Source: Clostridia bacterium
Lineage (GTDB): Bacteria; Bacillota; Clostridia; Oscillospirales; Ruminococcaceae
NCBI GenBank assembly: GCA_021152595.1
Contig: JAGKVC010000063.1
Coordinates: 1 to 15,776 of the forward strand
Length of the DNA stretch: 15,776 nucleotides
Direction of reading: 5' to 3'
Shown here one piece after another: positions 1-6,583 of the stretch. Made by a program: the position numbers and the translations under genes. Position 1 is the first letter of the stretch, and each line of letters begins with the position of its first letter. The notes under the pieces were generated by a model. The model was given only the letters and a program-made list of their open reading frames with translations. It searched no databases and was not told the origin of the DNA.

Positions 1-1
1 C

Positions 2-520
2 GGCAAGAAGTCAGTCGTTTGGCGGTGCCTGACCAGACTGAAGCAGAAGGATCAGTGCCATGCAAGAACGGTCAATGAGGAGACCTTGATTGAAGCATTT
101 CTTGACGCCCTCAACGAGATCGTGGGAAACAGTGACGATTACCTGACAAGGTTGAAAGAAAACCTTGAAACAGCGATTAACGAGGTACACCCGGAAAGTG
201 CCGCAGCACTGGCAGCGAAAATGGCAAAGCTGCAGCAGGAGCTGATCGACAGAACAGAGCGCCGTGAGAACTACGATGACATCACTGAAGAAATCCTGCG
301 GCTGCGTGAACAGCAGGCACAGACAGCAATGGACGACAACGCAAAATCGGAACATAAGAAGCGCATCCGGGAACTGCTGAAATTTATAGAACGGCAGAAG
401 AGCAAGGTCTTGGTATTTGACGGAAGTCTTGTAAAGAAACTGCTTGAAAAAGTGACTGTATACGATGACTATCTGGAATTCTGGTTCAAATCGGGCGTGA
501 CGGTCAGCGTGGAAAAGTAA
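2..520 (+). CDS. Large serine recombinase, C-terminal part (5' truncated by window edge)
   Basis: The reading frame is open from base 2 to the TAA at 518-520, so this is the tail of a longer gene and the first codons are outside the window. The first residues (GKKSVVWRC, then a second Cys about 14 residues on, then ARTVNEETL) match the zinc-ribbon segment of large serine recombinases, which bind attachment-site DNA. A long charged helical region rich in Glu, Lys, Leu and Gln follows (about residues 55-145), the coiled-coil part of the C-terminal domain. These enzymes cut and rejoin att sites to integrate or excise phages and conjugative or mobilizable elements. The catalytic N-terminal domain is not visible, so activity cannot be judged. 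A TTG at 86 could be read as a start, but homology-like sequence continues upstream of it. The gene is directly followed by a strong terminator, fitting a recombinase at the end of an element. Confidence 0.85.
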   Translation, partial: GKKSVVWRCLTRLKQKDQCHARTVNEETLIEAFLDALNEIVGNSDDYLTRLKENLETAINEVHPESAAALAAKMAKLQQELIDRTERRENYDDITEEILRLREQQAQTAMDDNAKSEHKKRIRELLKFIERQKSKVLVFDGSLVKKLLEKVTVYDDYLEFWFKSGVTVSVEK

Positions 521-535
521 ATATAGTAATATGAT

Positions 536-592
536 CCCCCTCATCAGGTAGGAAGTTGAGATACTCCTTGCCTGATGAGGGGGAGTTTTTGT
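536..592 (+). terminator. Rho-independent terminator after the recombinase gene
   Basis: A perfect 13-bp stem (536-548 with 571-583, arm CCCCCTCATCAGG) closes a 22-base loop and is followed by AGTTTTTGTTT. It lies 15 bases after the recombinase stop codon, so it very likely ends that transcript. Confidence 0.85.
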
Positions 593-677
593 TTATGAGC
601 TATTTATCGTTTGGAGTGCTTTCAACATAAAGACAAAAAGGCATTAAGAGATATCCGGTCATACCAAACGTTAAAGA

Positions 678-1166
678 TCAAACAACATGGTTAAGAATGA
701 TATCATACAGAGGAATAACATTTCTTCTGTAAAAATCCCCGTCATAGTTCCATAATTCCTGAAACCCTTCTTCTCTATAATCCTCGTCAAACAAGGAGTA
801 GAACCTCCTGTCCGTACCCACATAGCATGGCATCAAACTAAACGCCTCAAATAATTTTTCCCCAGAAAACTGATCTGCAGTGATATCAATAATTACTCCG
901 TCATTGGTTTCAAGCCACGTATGCGGAACTTTATTCTCCCAATCATCATAGTTATATTCCCCGTGGACGCATTTTGTATAAATTCCTTTTTGATAAAGAT
1001 ATTGTGCAAGAAGAATACTTGCAACTTCACAGCAACCTTTTGGGAAATACGGCATTGTCGATCTAGTGGTTCTTGAAGAGATGGCACCGCATTCAACCGC
1101 ACTCTCTATACCATCCCGAAAAGATTGAGCGAGTCTTCTGATTTCAGTAATGTTCACGATACTCAT
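678..1166 (-). CDS. Papain/transglutaminase-fold putative cysteine hydrolase
   Basis: This 162-residue protein has no signal peptide or membrane segment, so it should be cytoplasmic. It carries what looks like a Cys-His-Asp triad in the order of the papain/transglutaminase fold: FPKGCCEVAS at 41-50 (Cys45 or Cys46 at the start of a helix), PHTWLE at 81-86 (His82), and VIIDITADQF at 91-100 (Asp94). Small proteins with this FP.GxC / H.W.E / IDITxxQF pattern occur as uncharacterised genes in mobile regions; the substrate is unknown. The start at 1166 is supported by a purine-rich GGGAAAGG about 10 bases upstream. The gene stands alone between a serine recombinase and a toxin-antitoxin operon, which suggests element cargo. 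An 11-bp sequence GTTAAAGATCA occurs at its stop codon (670-680) and again upstream (1210-1220). The fold call is fairly secure, the function is not. Confidence 0.65.
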   Translation of the reverse strand: MSIVNITEIRRLAQSFRDGIESAVECGAISSRTTRSTMPYFPKGCCEVASILLAQYLYQKGIYTKCVHGEYNYDDWENKVPHTWLETNDGVIIDITADQFSGEKLFEAFSLMPCYVGTDRRFYSLFDEDYREEGFQELWNYDGDFYRRNVIPLYDIILNHVV

Positions 1167-1621
1167 ATTATCAGCCTTTCCCTATGCGTTAGCTTATTTT
1201 GCAACCGCAGTTAAAGATCAGCACATTTTCCACGATTCTATGCGGTTTCTCCCGTGACAACATTTTGACGCACTCTCAAACGCCTGTTATCATTTTGACC
1301 CACTTTCCTCGGTGTGCAGAAATGTTGTCAGCCGTTTTCAGTGCGTAGATGTCTTTCCAGATACAGAAAAAACGATGCCGAATCGCTGTGTGCGATTTTA
1401 CCATATTCTCGATAATCATCGTAAAATCGGGGATTTTCAGCCCTTATTCCTTGACATCAAAACTACGCACTCAACGTGCCTAGAAAGCCTACTATTGATG
1501 TCGTACCAACTACAAATCCCCTGAAACGAGAGGTTTGACAGTGGGGAATGGATGTTTATTGAATGAAGGCTACTGGTAGCGTGCGATGATGTTTACGCGA
1601 TATCAGCAGCCTATAGTGCTT
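1167..1621. other. Gene-poor stretch with IS21-like terminal repeats
   Basis: No convincing gene is visible. The motif CATTTTGAC(G/C)CACT occurs twice in the same orientation (1261-1274 and 1291-1304), exactly 30 bases apart. Read on the minus strand as AGTG(C/G)GTCAAAATG, it resembles the multiple terminal repeats of IS21-family elements, but no istA or istB gene adjoins it. A minus-strand open stretch of about 55 codons ends with TGA next to these repeats; I do not recognise it. The stretch is best seen as the scar of a lost insertion sequence. Confidence 0.35.
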
Positions 1622-1975
1622 TTATTCCGGTTGGTCTATCTTCTGCAATTTCTTCAATTGCGAAATCAACTCAGGAATTTCTGTGTGAATAATGTCCCAT
1701 ATCATTTCCCAGTTTGTGCTGTCATAATCGTGAACCAGTCTATGGCGCAGCCCAGCTATGAGATTCCATTGAATGTGAGCTGTCTTTTCTTTGAACTCGT
1801 TGGTTAAATAGTATGCGTGTTCGCCGATGTTATAAAGTGGTGTAGTAATAGCCCACTGCACACTATAGGTTTCTTCGATTATAGCTCTGTCAATATTGTT
1901 CTGCTCAATGTACTGCATCAGCTTTTCAGCATATTCCAGTATTTTTTCAATACGTTGCTCATCTGAATATTTCAT
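1622..1975 (-). CDS. hepT: HepT-like toxin RNase (DUF86/HEPN domain)
   Basis: This 117-residue, mostly helical protein has the diagnostic HEPN motif Rx4HxY as RHRLVHDY (Arg77, His82, Tyr84), preceded by the usual NIGEHAYYL helix segment. HepT is the RNase toxin of type VII toxin-antitoxin modules. In the Shewanella system the Tyr of this motif is AMPylated by the partner MntA, which blocks the RNase. All three motif residues are present here, so the toxin looks intact. Its ATG overlaps the stop of the upstream mntA by four bases (ATGA at 1972-1975), so the two should be translationally coupled in antitoxin-then-toxin order. No obvious terminator follows. Family and pairing are secure; the cellular RNA target cannot be read from sequence. 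Confidence 0.88.
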   Translation of the reverse strand: MKYSDEQRIEKILEYAEKLMQYIEQNNIDRAIIEETYSVQWAITTPLYNIGEHAYYLTNEFKEKTAHIQWNLIAGLRHRLVHDYDSTNWEMIWDIIHTEIPELISQLKKLQKIDQPE

Positions 1976-2274
1976 GCTACTCTCACCCTATCTCTCATAA
2001 CAGCCGAATAGAAATCGGTGTTCTTTTTAAGCTCCCGAAGTTCAAATGCATCGACCTCTCTTCCAAATGCTACACTCAGTTCATATCCGAAGGCTAAAAT
2101 ATTAGTTAGCTTAAATCCTTCCCCGCCAACTGCAAGGATGTCCACATCGCTCTCACCGTCAGCTTCTCCTCTTGCATAGGAGCCGAAGACATAGACTTCA
2201 CTGATATGGTATTTTTCAGCAAGCGGCTTTACAATGCGAATGATTTCCTCCATTGCTAATACCGTCTTGTTCAT
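1972..2274 (-). CDS. mntA: MntA-like minimal nucleotidyltransferase antitoxin
   Basis: This is a 100-residue minimal nucleotidyltransferase with the signature GSx10DxD: Gly31-Ser32, then ten residues, then Asp43-Val44-Asp45, the metal-binding pair. Proteins of this size beside a HEPN partner act as antitoxins that transfer AMP from ATP to the toxin. It is the first gene of the operon. The start at 2274 is supported by AGGGAG about 8 bases upstream and by the promoter at 2350-2378. It overlaps hepT by four bases. Length and motif match the MntA family with nothing missing. The housekeeping alternative, an unrelated kanamycin-type nucleotidyltransferase, is made unlikely by the coupled HepT gene. 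Confidence 0.88.
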   Translation of the reverse strand: MNKTVLAMEEIIRIVKPLAEKYHISEVYVFGSYARGEADGESDVDILAVGGEGFKLTNILAFGYELSVAFGREVDAFELRELKKNTDFYSAVMRDRVRVA

Positions 2275-2349
2275 AACATCGTCTCCCTGAAAGTTGATAT
2301 AGGTAATCTGTACGCTGATTGGAAATTTACTGCTTTTCTTCTCACCTTT

Positions 2350-2378
2350 AGTATAGCAGAAAAAATAAGATTCGTCAA
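2350..2378 (-). promoter_or_regulatory. Sigma-A promoter of the mntA-hepT operon
   Basis: On the minus strand a -35 TTGACG (2373-2378) and -10 TATACT (2350-2355) are separated by exactly 17 bases. The predicted start of transcription lies about 65-70 bases before the mntA ATG. No palindromic operator is evident nearby. Confidence 0.8.
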
Positions 2379-2439
2379 GGCTTATAGCCGCTAAAGTAGC
2401 AACATCATCATTTAGTCTCTCCTCAATAAGTCCATAATT

Positions 2440-2673
2440 TCAAGAGCGTCCCAACTGACCATATGAGAGTCCGAAATTCAGCAAAAACTGAATGAAGCGC
2501 AAGAGCATCGCCGCAAGGCGGTCGATGTTCATAGCAATGATGCTGAGAACGATCGAAGCTCTTGTTGTATCTTCTCTCTTCGTCAGCAGCAGATCCAGAC
2601 CGAATTTGCGTTTTGCGAGACTGAACTTTCCCTCCACTTCAATTCGCTCGGTATTATCCTGCTTGAGCCTTTT
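2440..2673 (-). pseudogene. IS5-like transposase, C-terminal fragment
   Basis: A minus-strand frame reads ERIEVEGKFSLAKRKFGLDL, then TKREDTTRASI and LSIIAMNIDRL, before a stop at 2440. This is the typical end of IS5-group DDE transposases (catalytic Glu in the EVEGKFSLAKR helix, then a conserved AMN segment). A stop codon in frame at 2674-2676 and the join to IS3 sequence show that the N-terminal two thirds, with the first two catalytic Asp residues, are gone. It cannot be functional. A GTG at 2637 is a possible but meaningless start. Confidence 0.65.
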
Positions 2674-2734
2674 TCAGTCCGATCTCATCTGATAGCTTTA
2701 ACGCTTCTTCTTTGAATTCTTTACTGTACTTCAT
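2654..2734 (-). pseudogene. IS3-family orfA, N-terminal fragment (26 codons)
   Basis: The peptide begins MKYSKEFKEEALKLSDEIGL and then KKA, the standard start of IS3-family OrfA, whose helix-turn-helix binds the element ends. It then runs into foreign sequence and stops after 26 codons. A good ribosome binding site (AAAGGGAAAAGGA) and a promoter precede it, so the fragment may still be transcribed. The missing helix-turn-helix remainder and the absence of orfB make it a remnant. Confidence 0.65.
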
Positions 2735-2763
2735 AGTCCTTTTCCCTTTCTGGTTTTATTATT

Positions 2764-2792
2764 ATTCTACCAGATTTTTGGGAGTTTGTCGA
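2764..2792 (-). promoter_or_regulatory. Promoter of the truncated IS3 orfA
   Basis: Minus strand: -35 TCGACA (2787-2792), a 17-base spacer, then -10 TAGAAT (2764-2769), about 25 bases upstream of the orfA ribosome binding site. It could now drive read-through leftward towards the mntA region. Confidence 0.6.
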
Positions 2793-2811
2793 CTGCTCTT
2801 TCAGTATAACA

Positions 2812-3241
2812 CTTCATAAAGCCATTTCAAACAATCAGGTTGAATCGGATGGCGAAACCGCCTGTGCTCCATAAGAGCAGGCGGTTTGGGGGTAGGCTCT
2901 GTCACTGCAAAACATATGCGCAGCCTTGCAATGATCAGATGACTGCCGCCATCCTGCAAAGTATCTTTTGCACCATCACTGTCCGGAAAGAATGGATACT
3001 GCAGGGCTGTTCCGAGGCGCAGGGATTGACGGCATCATGTTGCTTCCCCTTTGCTTTCGTTACTTCACAATCAACTGGACTATATTATAATAGTATATTT
3101 CGTTGCATGATCAAGCCCCGTGCGACAGAATCACACAAAAGTATGGAACTCCCCACATGGGCACAGGGCATCATGGCTGCCTGTGAGAAGATACCGGCTG
3201 TGATAATAGCGGATAATGGGCAATAATTGATCACAAGGGTA
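2812..3241. other. Intergenic stretch, no clear gene
   Basis: No gene is supported here. It contains a stem-loop at 2855-2887, an AT-rich patch with TATAAT at 3086-3091 (with TTCACA at 3064-3069 it could be a weak plus-strand promoter), and a 20-codon minus-strand frame at 2976-3038 that has a strong AAAGGGGAAG ribosome binding site but no recognisable product. The block separates the insertion-sequence scar from the RiPP-like operon promoter and may hold the debris of deleted genes. Confidence 0.4.
2855..2887. other. Stem-loop, possible degraded terminator
   Basis: A perfect 10-bp stem AAACCGCCTG (2855-2864) with CAGGCGGTTT (2878-2887) and a 13-base loop. Only three T follow on the plus strand, before GGGGG, and no T-run follows on the minus strand. 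It resembles a terminator that lost its T-tract, or a structured RNA element. Confidence 0.4.
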
Positions 3242-3270
3242 TTGACAGATTGGGGCTTTAGTGGTACACT
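3242..3270 (+). promoter_or_regulatory. Strong sigma-A promoter of the RiPP-like operon
   Basis: A consensus -35 TTGACA (3242-3247), a 17-base spacer and -10 TACACT (3265-3270). No other strong promoter is seen before the end of the five-gene operon, so it is the likely main promoter for 3493-7713. Transcription would begin near 3277. Confidence 0.75.
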
Positions 3271-3492
3271 CTAATAGAGAAATCACTTTTACAAAAACGC
3301 GGAGGAAGCTTCGGGCGTATGCCATTGACGCAGACAGACGATATGAGACCCATACCGCAGATGCCGGTATGGCGGATACAGCTTATTCTTGCAGGATAGG
3401 GCGCTGTCAATCCGGTGGATGCAATCGAAACGGACATAGCAGAAATCAAAAATACTGAGGGCGAACCGCCCGTGATGCAGGTGAAATGGAGC
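3271..3492 (+). other. Long 5' leader with stem-loops and a short broken reading frame
   Basis: About 215 bases separate the predicted transcription start from the likely first start codon. The leader holds GGAGGAAG (3301-3308), a 26-codon frame from ATG 3319 to TAG 3397-3399 that starts 13 bases after GGAGG, a stem-loop with a perfect 8-bp stem (3350-3357 with 3365-3372, arm CCATACCG), and a second hairpin GGGCG/CGCCC (3459-3471) just before the kinase start. The 26-codon frame is in phase with the kinase gene after its TAG. It may be a leader peptide, a lost precursor gene or an old N-terminal extension; the sequence does not decide. Confidence 0.35.
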
Positions 3493-4224
3493 ATGAAGGG
3501 TACATACAAGATAGCCGGCAGGGTGATTGCCGTTGCGTCCATATATGAAAAGGTTCATGCGCTTTGCGCTGACTACAGATATGACGGAACCGCTGATTTT
3601 TCTGTCATCACCACACAAAAAGAGATAGAATATGAAAGAAACAAGTCACGGAATGAAGATATTAAGGAAGGAATTTCAGTACGGCATTTCAGTGACGAAT
3701 ACCTTGAAACACTGGCTGTTTACCGGCAGATTGCAGAGGCAATGATTGCATACGATGCGATTCTGTTTCACGGTTCGGTCATTGCCGTTGACGGCATCGG
3801 CTATTTGTTTACAGCAAAGTCCGGCACAGGTAAATCCACACATACCAGATTGTGGAGAGCATTGCTTGGGGAACGGGCAGTCATGATCAATGATGATAAG
3901 CCCTTGATTCATGTATCAGAACATGGTATAATGGTATATGGAACCCCCTGGGACGGAAAGCATAGGCTCAGCACCAATGCCAGTGTCCCTCTGAAAGCAA
4001 TCTGTGTGCTGGAACGTGCAGAAGAAAACCACATGGAACAGGTTACGGCGGATTATGTGTATGATATGCTTGTGCAACAGGTTTACAGACCGCAAAACCC
4101 ACAGAAGCTGCTGCGAACATTACAGTTAATTGATGTACTATCGGAAAATGTGAAACTCTACAAACTTGGCTGCAATATGGATATTTCCGCAGCGGAAACC
4201 GCTTACAAGGCAATGAAAGGATAG
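3493..4224 (+). CDS. HPr-kinase-like (HprK-type) protein of a RiPP-like operon
   Basis: This is a cytoplasmic P-loop protein of about 243 residues. From the chosen start, MKGTYKIAGRVIAV opens an N-terminal region, LFHGSVIAVDGIGYLF (91-106) leads into the Walker A motif SGTGKST (110-116), and MINDDKPLI (131-139) fits the acidic second motif of the HprK family. In paeninodin-type lasso clusters, homologues phosphorylate a Ser of the precursor peptide; this is family knowledge, and the substrate here is inferred. The frame is open from a GTG at 3415, but that codon has no ribosome binding site. ATG 3493 has AGGTG nine bases upstream and gives the usual family start; ATG 3475 is an alternative. 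The stop lies four bases before the PqqD-like gene. All nucleotide-binding residues look present. The N-terminal CcpA/HPr-regulation domain of true HprK is absent, which argues against a role in sugar regulation. Confidence 0.75.
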   Translation: MKGTYKIAGRVIAVASIYEKVHALCADYRYDGTADFSVITTQKEIEYERNKSRNEDIKEGISVRHFSDEYLETLAVYRQIAEAMIAYDAILFHGSVIAVDGIGYLFTAKSGTGKSTHTRLWRALLGERAVMINDDKPLIHVSEHGIMVYGTPWDGKHRLSTNASVPLKAICVLERAEENHMEQVTADYVYDMLVQQVYRPQNPQKLLRTLQLIDVLSENVKLYKLGCNMDISAAETAYKAMKG

Positions 4225-4228
4225 AATT

Positions 4229-4486
4229 ATGAAACTGAAAGAATCATTTATGACCCATCAGAATAAAGCGGATTATATGATGATCGATGCCTCCGGCAAC
4301 TTTGCAGGCCTGATTCACAGCAATGCAACCACTGCCTTTATTGTAGAATGCCTGAGAACCGAAACCACAAGGGAAGAAATTATTCAGAAGATGCTTGCAA
4401 AGTATGACGCAGACGAAACAACAGTAGCCAGAGATGTGGATAGAATCGTCGAAGCATTCAAAAGAATCGGGGCAATTGATGCATAA
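4229..4486 (+). CDS. PqqD-like RiPP recognition element protein
   Basis: This 85-residue protein matches the stand-alone PqqD family: MKLKESF start, a beta segment through YMMIDASGNFAGLIHSN (16-32), then TTAFIVECL (34-42), TREEIIQKMLAKYD (47-60) and DVDRIVEAFKRIGAI (69-83). The fold is a small winged helix that grips a precursor's leader peptide and presents it to partner enzymes; lasso B1 proteins of this fold bind a YxxPxL leader motif. It has AAAGG eight bases before the ATG and follows the kinase gene after four bases. Its end overlaps the peptidase start by eight bases. No leader-peptide gene lies next to it on the plus strand; the best candidate is the peptide at 8225-8329. The family call is strong, the partner peptide is inferred. 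Confidence 0.82.
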   Translation: MKLKESFMTHQNKADYMMIDASGNFAGLIHSNATTAFIVECLRTETTREEIIQKMLAKYDADETTVARDVDRIVEAFKRIGAIDA

Positions 4487-4907
4487 ATCCACTTTTGAAG
4501 AGGAAATCGAAAGGTCGGGCAAAATAATATATACCAATGTAGGGGACAGCATGATGCCGTTGATCAAACAGGGCAGGGATGTGCTGGTTATATCGAAACC
4601 AAATGGAAGGCTAAAACGGTATGATGTGCCGTTATATAAGCGTGACAGCGGGCAGTATGTACTGCATCGGATATTGGAAGTCAGAGAAAACGACTATGTC
4701 ATCTGCGGCGATAATCGCTGGAAGAAAGAGTACGGCATCACCGACAGGCATATTATCGGCGTGCTGACGGGTATGATTCGTGACGGCAGAGAAATCCCTG
4801 TGACTGACCGCCAATACCGGCTATATGTACATCTATGGTGCAACTTTTTTCCGGTAAGAGCATGGATGATCCGCGTACGGCAGTTTCTGAAAAGGCGGCT
4901 GCGATGA
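4479..4907 (+). CDS. S26/S24-type serine peptidase (signal-peptidase-like)
   Basis: A 142-residue protein with the signal-peptidase box VGDSMMPLIKQGRDVLV (21-37; nucleophile Ser24) and a second block KRDSGQYVLHRILEV (54-68). His63 stands where bacterial signal peptidase I has its catalytic Lys, as in SipW/ER-type and archaeal enzymes with a Ser-His dyad; ICGDN (75-79) closes the fold. There is no N-terminal membrane anchor. The C-terminal 30 residues are aromatic and basic (HLWCNFFPVRAW, then KRRLR) and could sit on the membrane. Start: ATG 4479 begins just before the family box and overlaps pqqD by eight bases; an earlier ATG at 4434 would add 15 residues with no family match. It couples to the ABC gene by an ATGA overlap. 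In this operon it may cut the leader from the modified peptide; that role is an inference. Confidence 0.75.
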   Translation: MHKSTFEEEIERSGKIIYTNVGDSMMPLIKQGRDVLVISKPNGRLKRYDVPLYKRDSGQYVLHRILEVRENDYVICGDNRWKKEYGITDRHIIGVLTGMIRDGREIPVTDRQYRLYVHLWCNFFPVRAWMIRVRQFLKRRLR

Positions 4908-6583
4908 ATACGAATATATTGCAATGGCTTTCTGATGTAGTGGGAAAGCATAAAATGCGCATATTGTTACTGTCACTGATGCAGGCTTTGCTTGGGGGCA
5001 GCGGCGTCATATATGCTTTGCTTCTGAGAAACGGTATCGACAGTGCTGCTGAAAAGGATCCGGCGGGCTTTGGGCTGGCTCTGGTTTCGGTGGTGATTCT
5101 TGTGCTGCTGCAGATATTGCTCAGAGCCGATGTCCGGTGGCTTGAGGAGTATTCCCGTTCTACCATAGAGAATATTCTGAAGGCACGGCTGTTTGGAACG
5201 CTGCTGAAAAAGGATTACGCTTCGGTGACAGGGATTCATTCAGGGGAGTGGATCAATCGTCTGACTTCTGATACAAAGGTATCCACTGACGGCGTGGTGG
5301 ATATTCTGCCCGGTATCGTCGGAATGGTTGTCAAAATGCTTGGCGCTTTTGTCATGTTGCTGGTGATAGAGCCACGATTCCTATTTGTGCTTCTGCCCGG
5401 CGGTGTGATCCTGATTCTGCTGACATACGCCTTCAGAAAGGTGCTGAAAAGGCTGCATAAATCCATTCAGGAACATGACGGCCGCCTACGCATTTTTATG
5501 CAGGAGCATTTAAGCAGCCTGATCATTGTCAGAAGTTTTTCCGCTGAACAGCGCACCGCAGAACAGGGCAGGCAGAAAATGTCTGCACATCAAAATGCAC
5601 GAATGAAGCGCAATCGCTTCACAAATCTATGCAACAGCGGTTTTTCGGTGGCTATGAACGGTATGTATCTGGTGGGATTTGCATACTGCGGATTGGGCAT
5701 TATCAGCGGTACCGTAAGCTATGGTACACTGACGGCAATCCTGCAGCTCATCTCACAGATTCAGTCGCCATTTGCCAATCTCACAGGCTACCTTCCGAAG
5801 TTTTATGCTATGACAGCCAGTGCTGAAAGGCTTCGTGAAGCGGAAAACTTTGCGGATGACTGCACAGAAGCCATCATTGGCAGAAAAGAAATCCGTTATT
5901 TTTATGATACTGCATTCTCTGCAATCAAGGTGGAGCAGCTCTGCTTTACATACACAAGCAATGAAAAAGAGAGTGTGCTCGATCATGTGTGCTTTATGAT
6001 CAACAAGGGCGATAACATTGCTCTGACCGGGCATTCCGGCTGTGGGAAATCGACTGTATTGAAGCTTCTGATGTGCCTTTACCACCCCAACAGCGGCAGC
6101 ATGGTCATACAAAAAAACGACGGAACCGAAACAGACCTGACCAGTCAGTGGCATAGGCTGTTTGCCTATGTTCCCCAGGGCAATCATCTGATGAACGGTA
6201 CCATAAAAGAAATCATCACCTTTGCAGATGCACAAACGGATGAAAAGAAGTTGAGCCTTGCGCTGAAGATATCCTGTGCGGATGTATTTGTATCAGAGCT
6301 TGGAGACGGTGTTGATACCATGCTTGGCGAACGGGGTACAGGGATTTCTGAAGGACAGATGCAGAGAATTGCAATCGCGCGAGCACTCTATACCGATGCG
6401 CCAATTCTTCTGCTGGATGAAGCCACAAGCGCACTGGATGAAACGACAGAAAAACAGCTGCTCAACAACCTGAAAAGGATGACCGATAAAACAGTATTGA
6501 TTGTCACACACCGTCCAGCAGCACTGGATATTTGCAACAAAATAATACGACTGACTGAAAACGGAATAGAGGAAGTAGGATGA
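4904..6583 (+). CDS. ABC exporter (fused membrane and ATPase domains)
   Basis: This half-transporter of 559 residues has an N-terminal membrane domain of about six helices (first near 18-41, others around 60-80, 140-160, 165-185, 245-270) and a C-terminal ATPase. Motifs: Walker A GHSGCGKST (376-384), Q-loop VPQGN (about 424-428), signature TGISEGQMQRIAIARAL (ISEGQ from 481), Walker B ILLLDEATSALD (501-512), H-loop VTHRP. All are intact; the signature has ISEGQ instead of LSGGQ. There is no N-terminal C39 protease domain, so leader cleavage must come from another protein, which fits the adjacent peptidase. The start at 4904 overlaps the peptidase stop (ATGA 4904-4907); an upstream frame from 4835 lacks family match. 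The protein probably works as a homodimer that exports the peptide product, like lasso D proteins. The exact cargo is inferred. Confidence 0.88.
   Translation: MNTNILQWLSDVVGKHKMRILLLSLMQALLGGSGVIYALLLRNGIDSAAEKDPAGFGLALVSVVILVLLQILLRADVRWLEEYSRSTIENILKARLFGTLLKKDYASVTGIHSGEWINRLTSDTKVSTDGVVDILPGIVGMVVKMLGAFVMLLVIEPRFLFVLLPGGVILILLTYAFRKVLKRLHKSIQEHDGRLRIFMQEHLSSLIIVRSFSAEQRTAEQGRQKMSAHQNARMKRNRFTNLCNSGFSVAMNGMYLVGFAYCGLGIISGTVSYGTLTAILQLISQIQSPFANLTGYLPKFYAMTASAERLREAENFADDCTEAIIGRKEIRYFYDTAFSAIKVEQLCFTYTSNEKESVLDHVCFMINKGDNIALTGHSGCGKSTVLKLLMCLYHPNSGSMVIQKNDGTETDLTSQWHRLFAYVPQGNHLMNGTIKEIITFADAQTDEKKLSLALKISCADVFVSELGDGVDTMLGERGTGISEGQMQRIAIARALYTDAPILLLDEATSALDETTEKQLLNNLKRMTDKTVLIVTHRPAALDICNKIIRLTENGIEEVG

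Larger units (their letters stand above)
2440..2811 (-). mobile_element. Chimeric insertion-sequence scar (IS3-family start joined to IS5-like end)
   Basis: The right side (2654-2811) is the left end of an IS3-family element: an end sequence beginning TGTTATACTGAAAGAG on the minus strand at 2811, a promoter, a ribosome binding site and the first codons of orfA. The left side (2440-2673) is the C-terminal end of an IS5-like transposase. Neither element is complete. The junction lies near 2668, within the shared GCTCAAG stretch. Confidence 0.6.

Noticed and set aside
1312..1524. A 70-codon plus-strand frame and a 47-55 codon minus-strand frame in the gene-poor stretch
   Set aside because: Neither has a good ribosome binding site or a recognisable domain; they overlap each other and IS-like repeats.
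3064..3091. TTCACA and TATAAT with a 16-base spacer as a plus-strand promoter
   Set aside because: The patch is AT-rich and TATAAT-like on both strands, and no gene starts shortly downstream; the promoter at 3242-3270 is better placed and closer to consensus.
3415..3492. The longer kinase start at GTG 3415
   Set aside because: There is no ribosome binding site before it, and the added residues do not look like the family's N-terminus; ATG 3493 fits both criteria.
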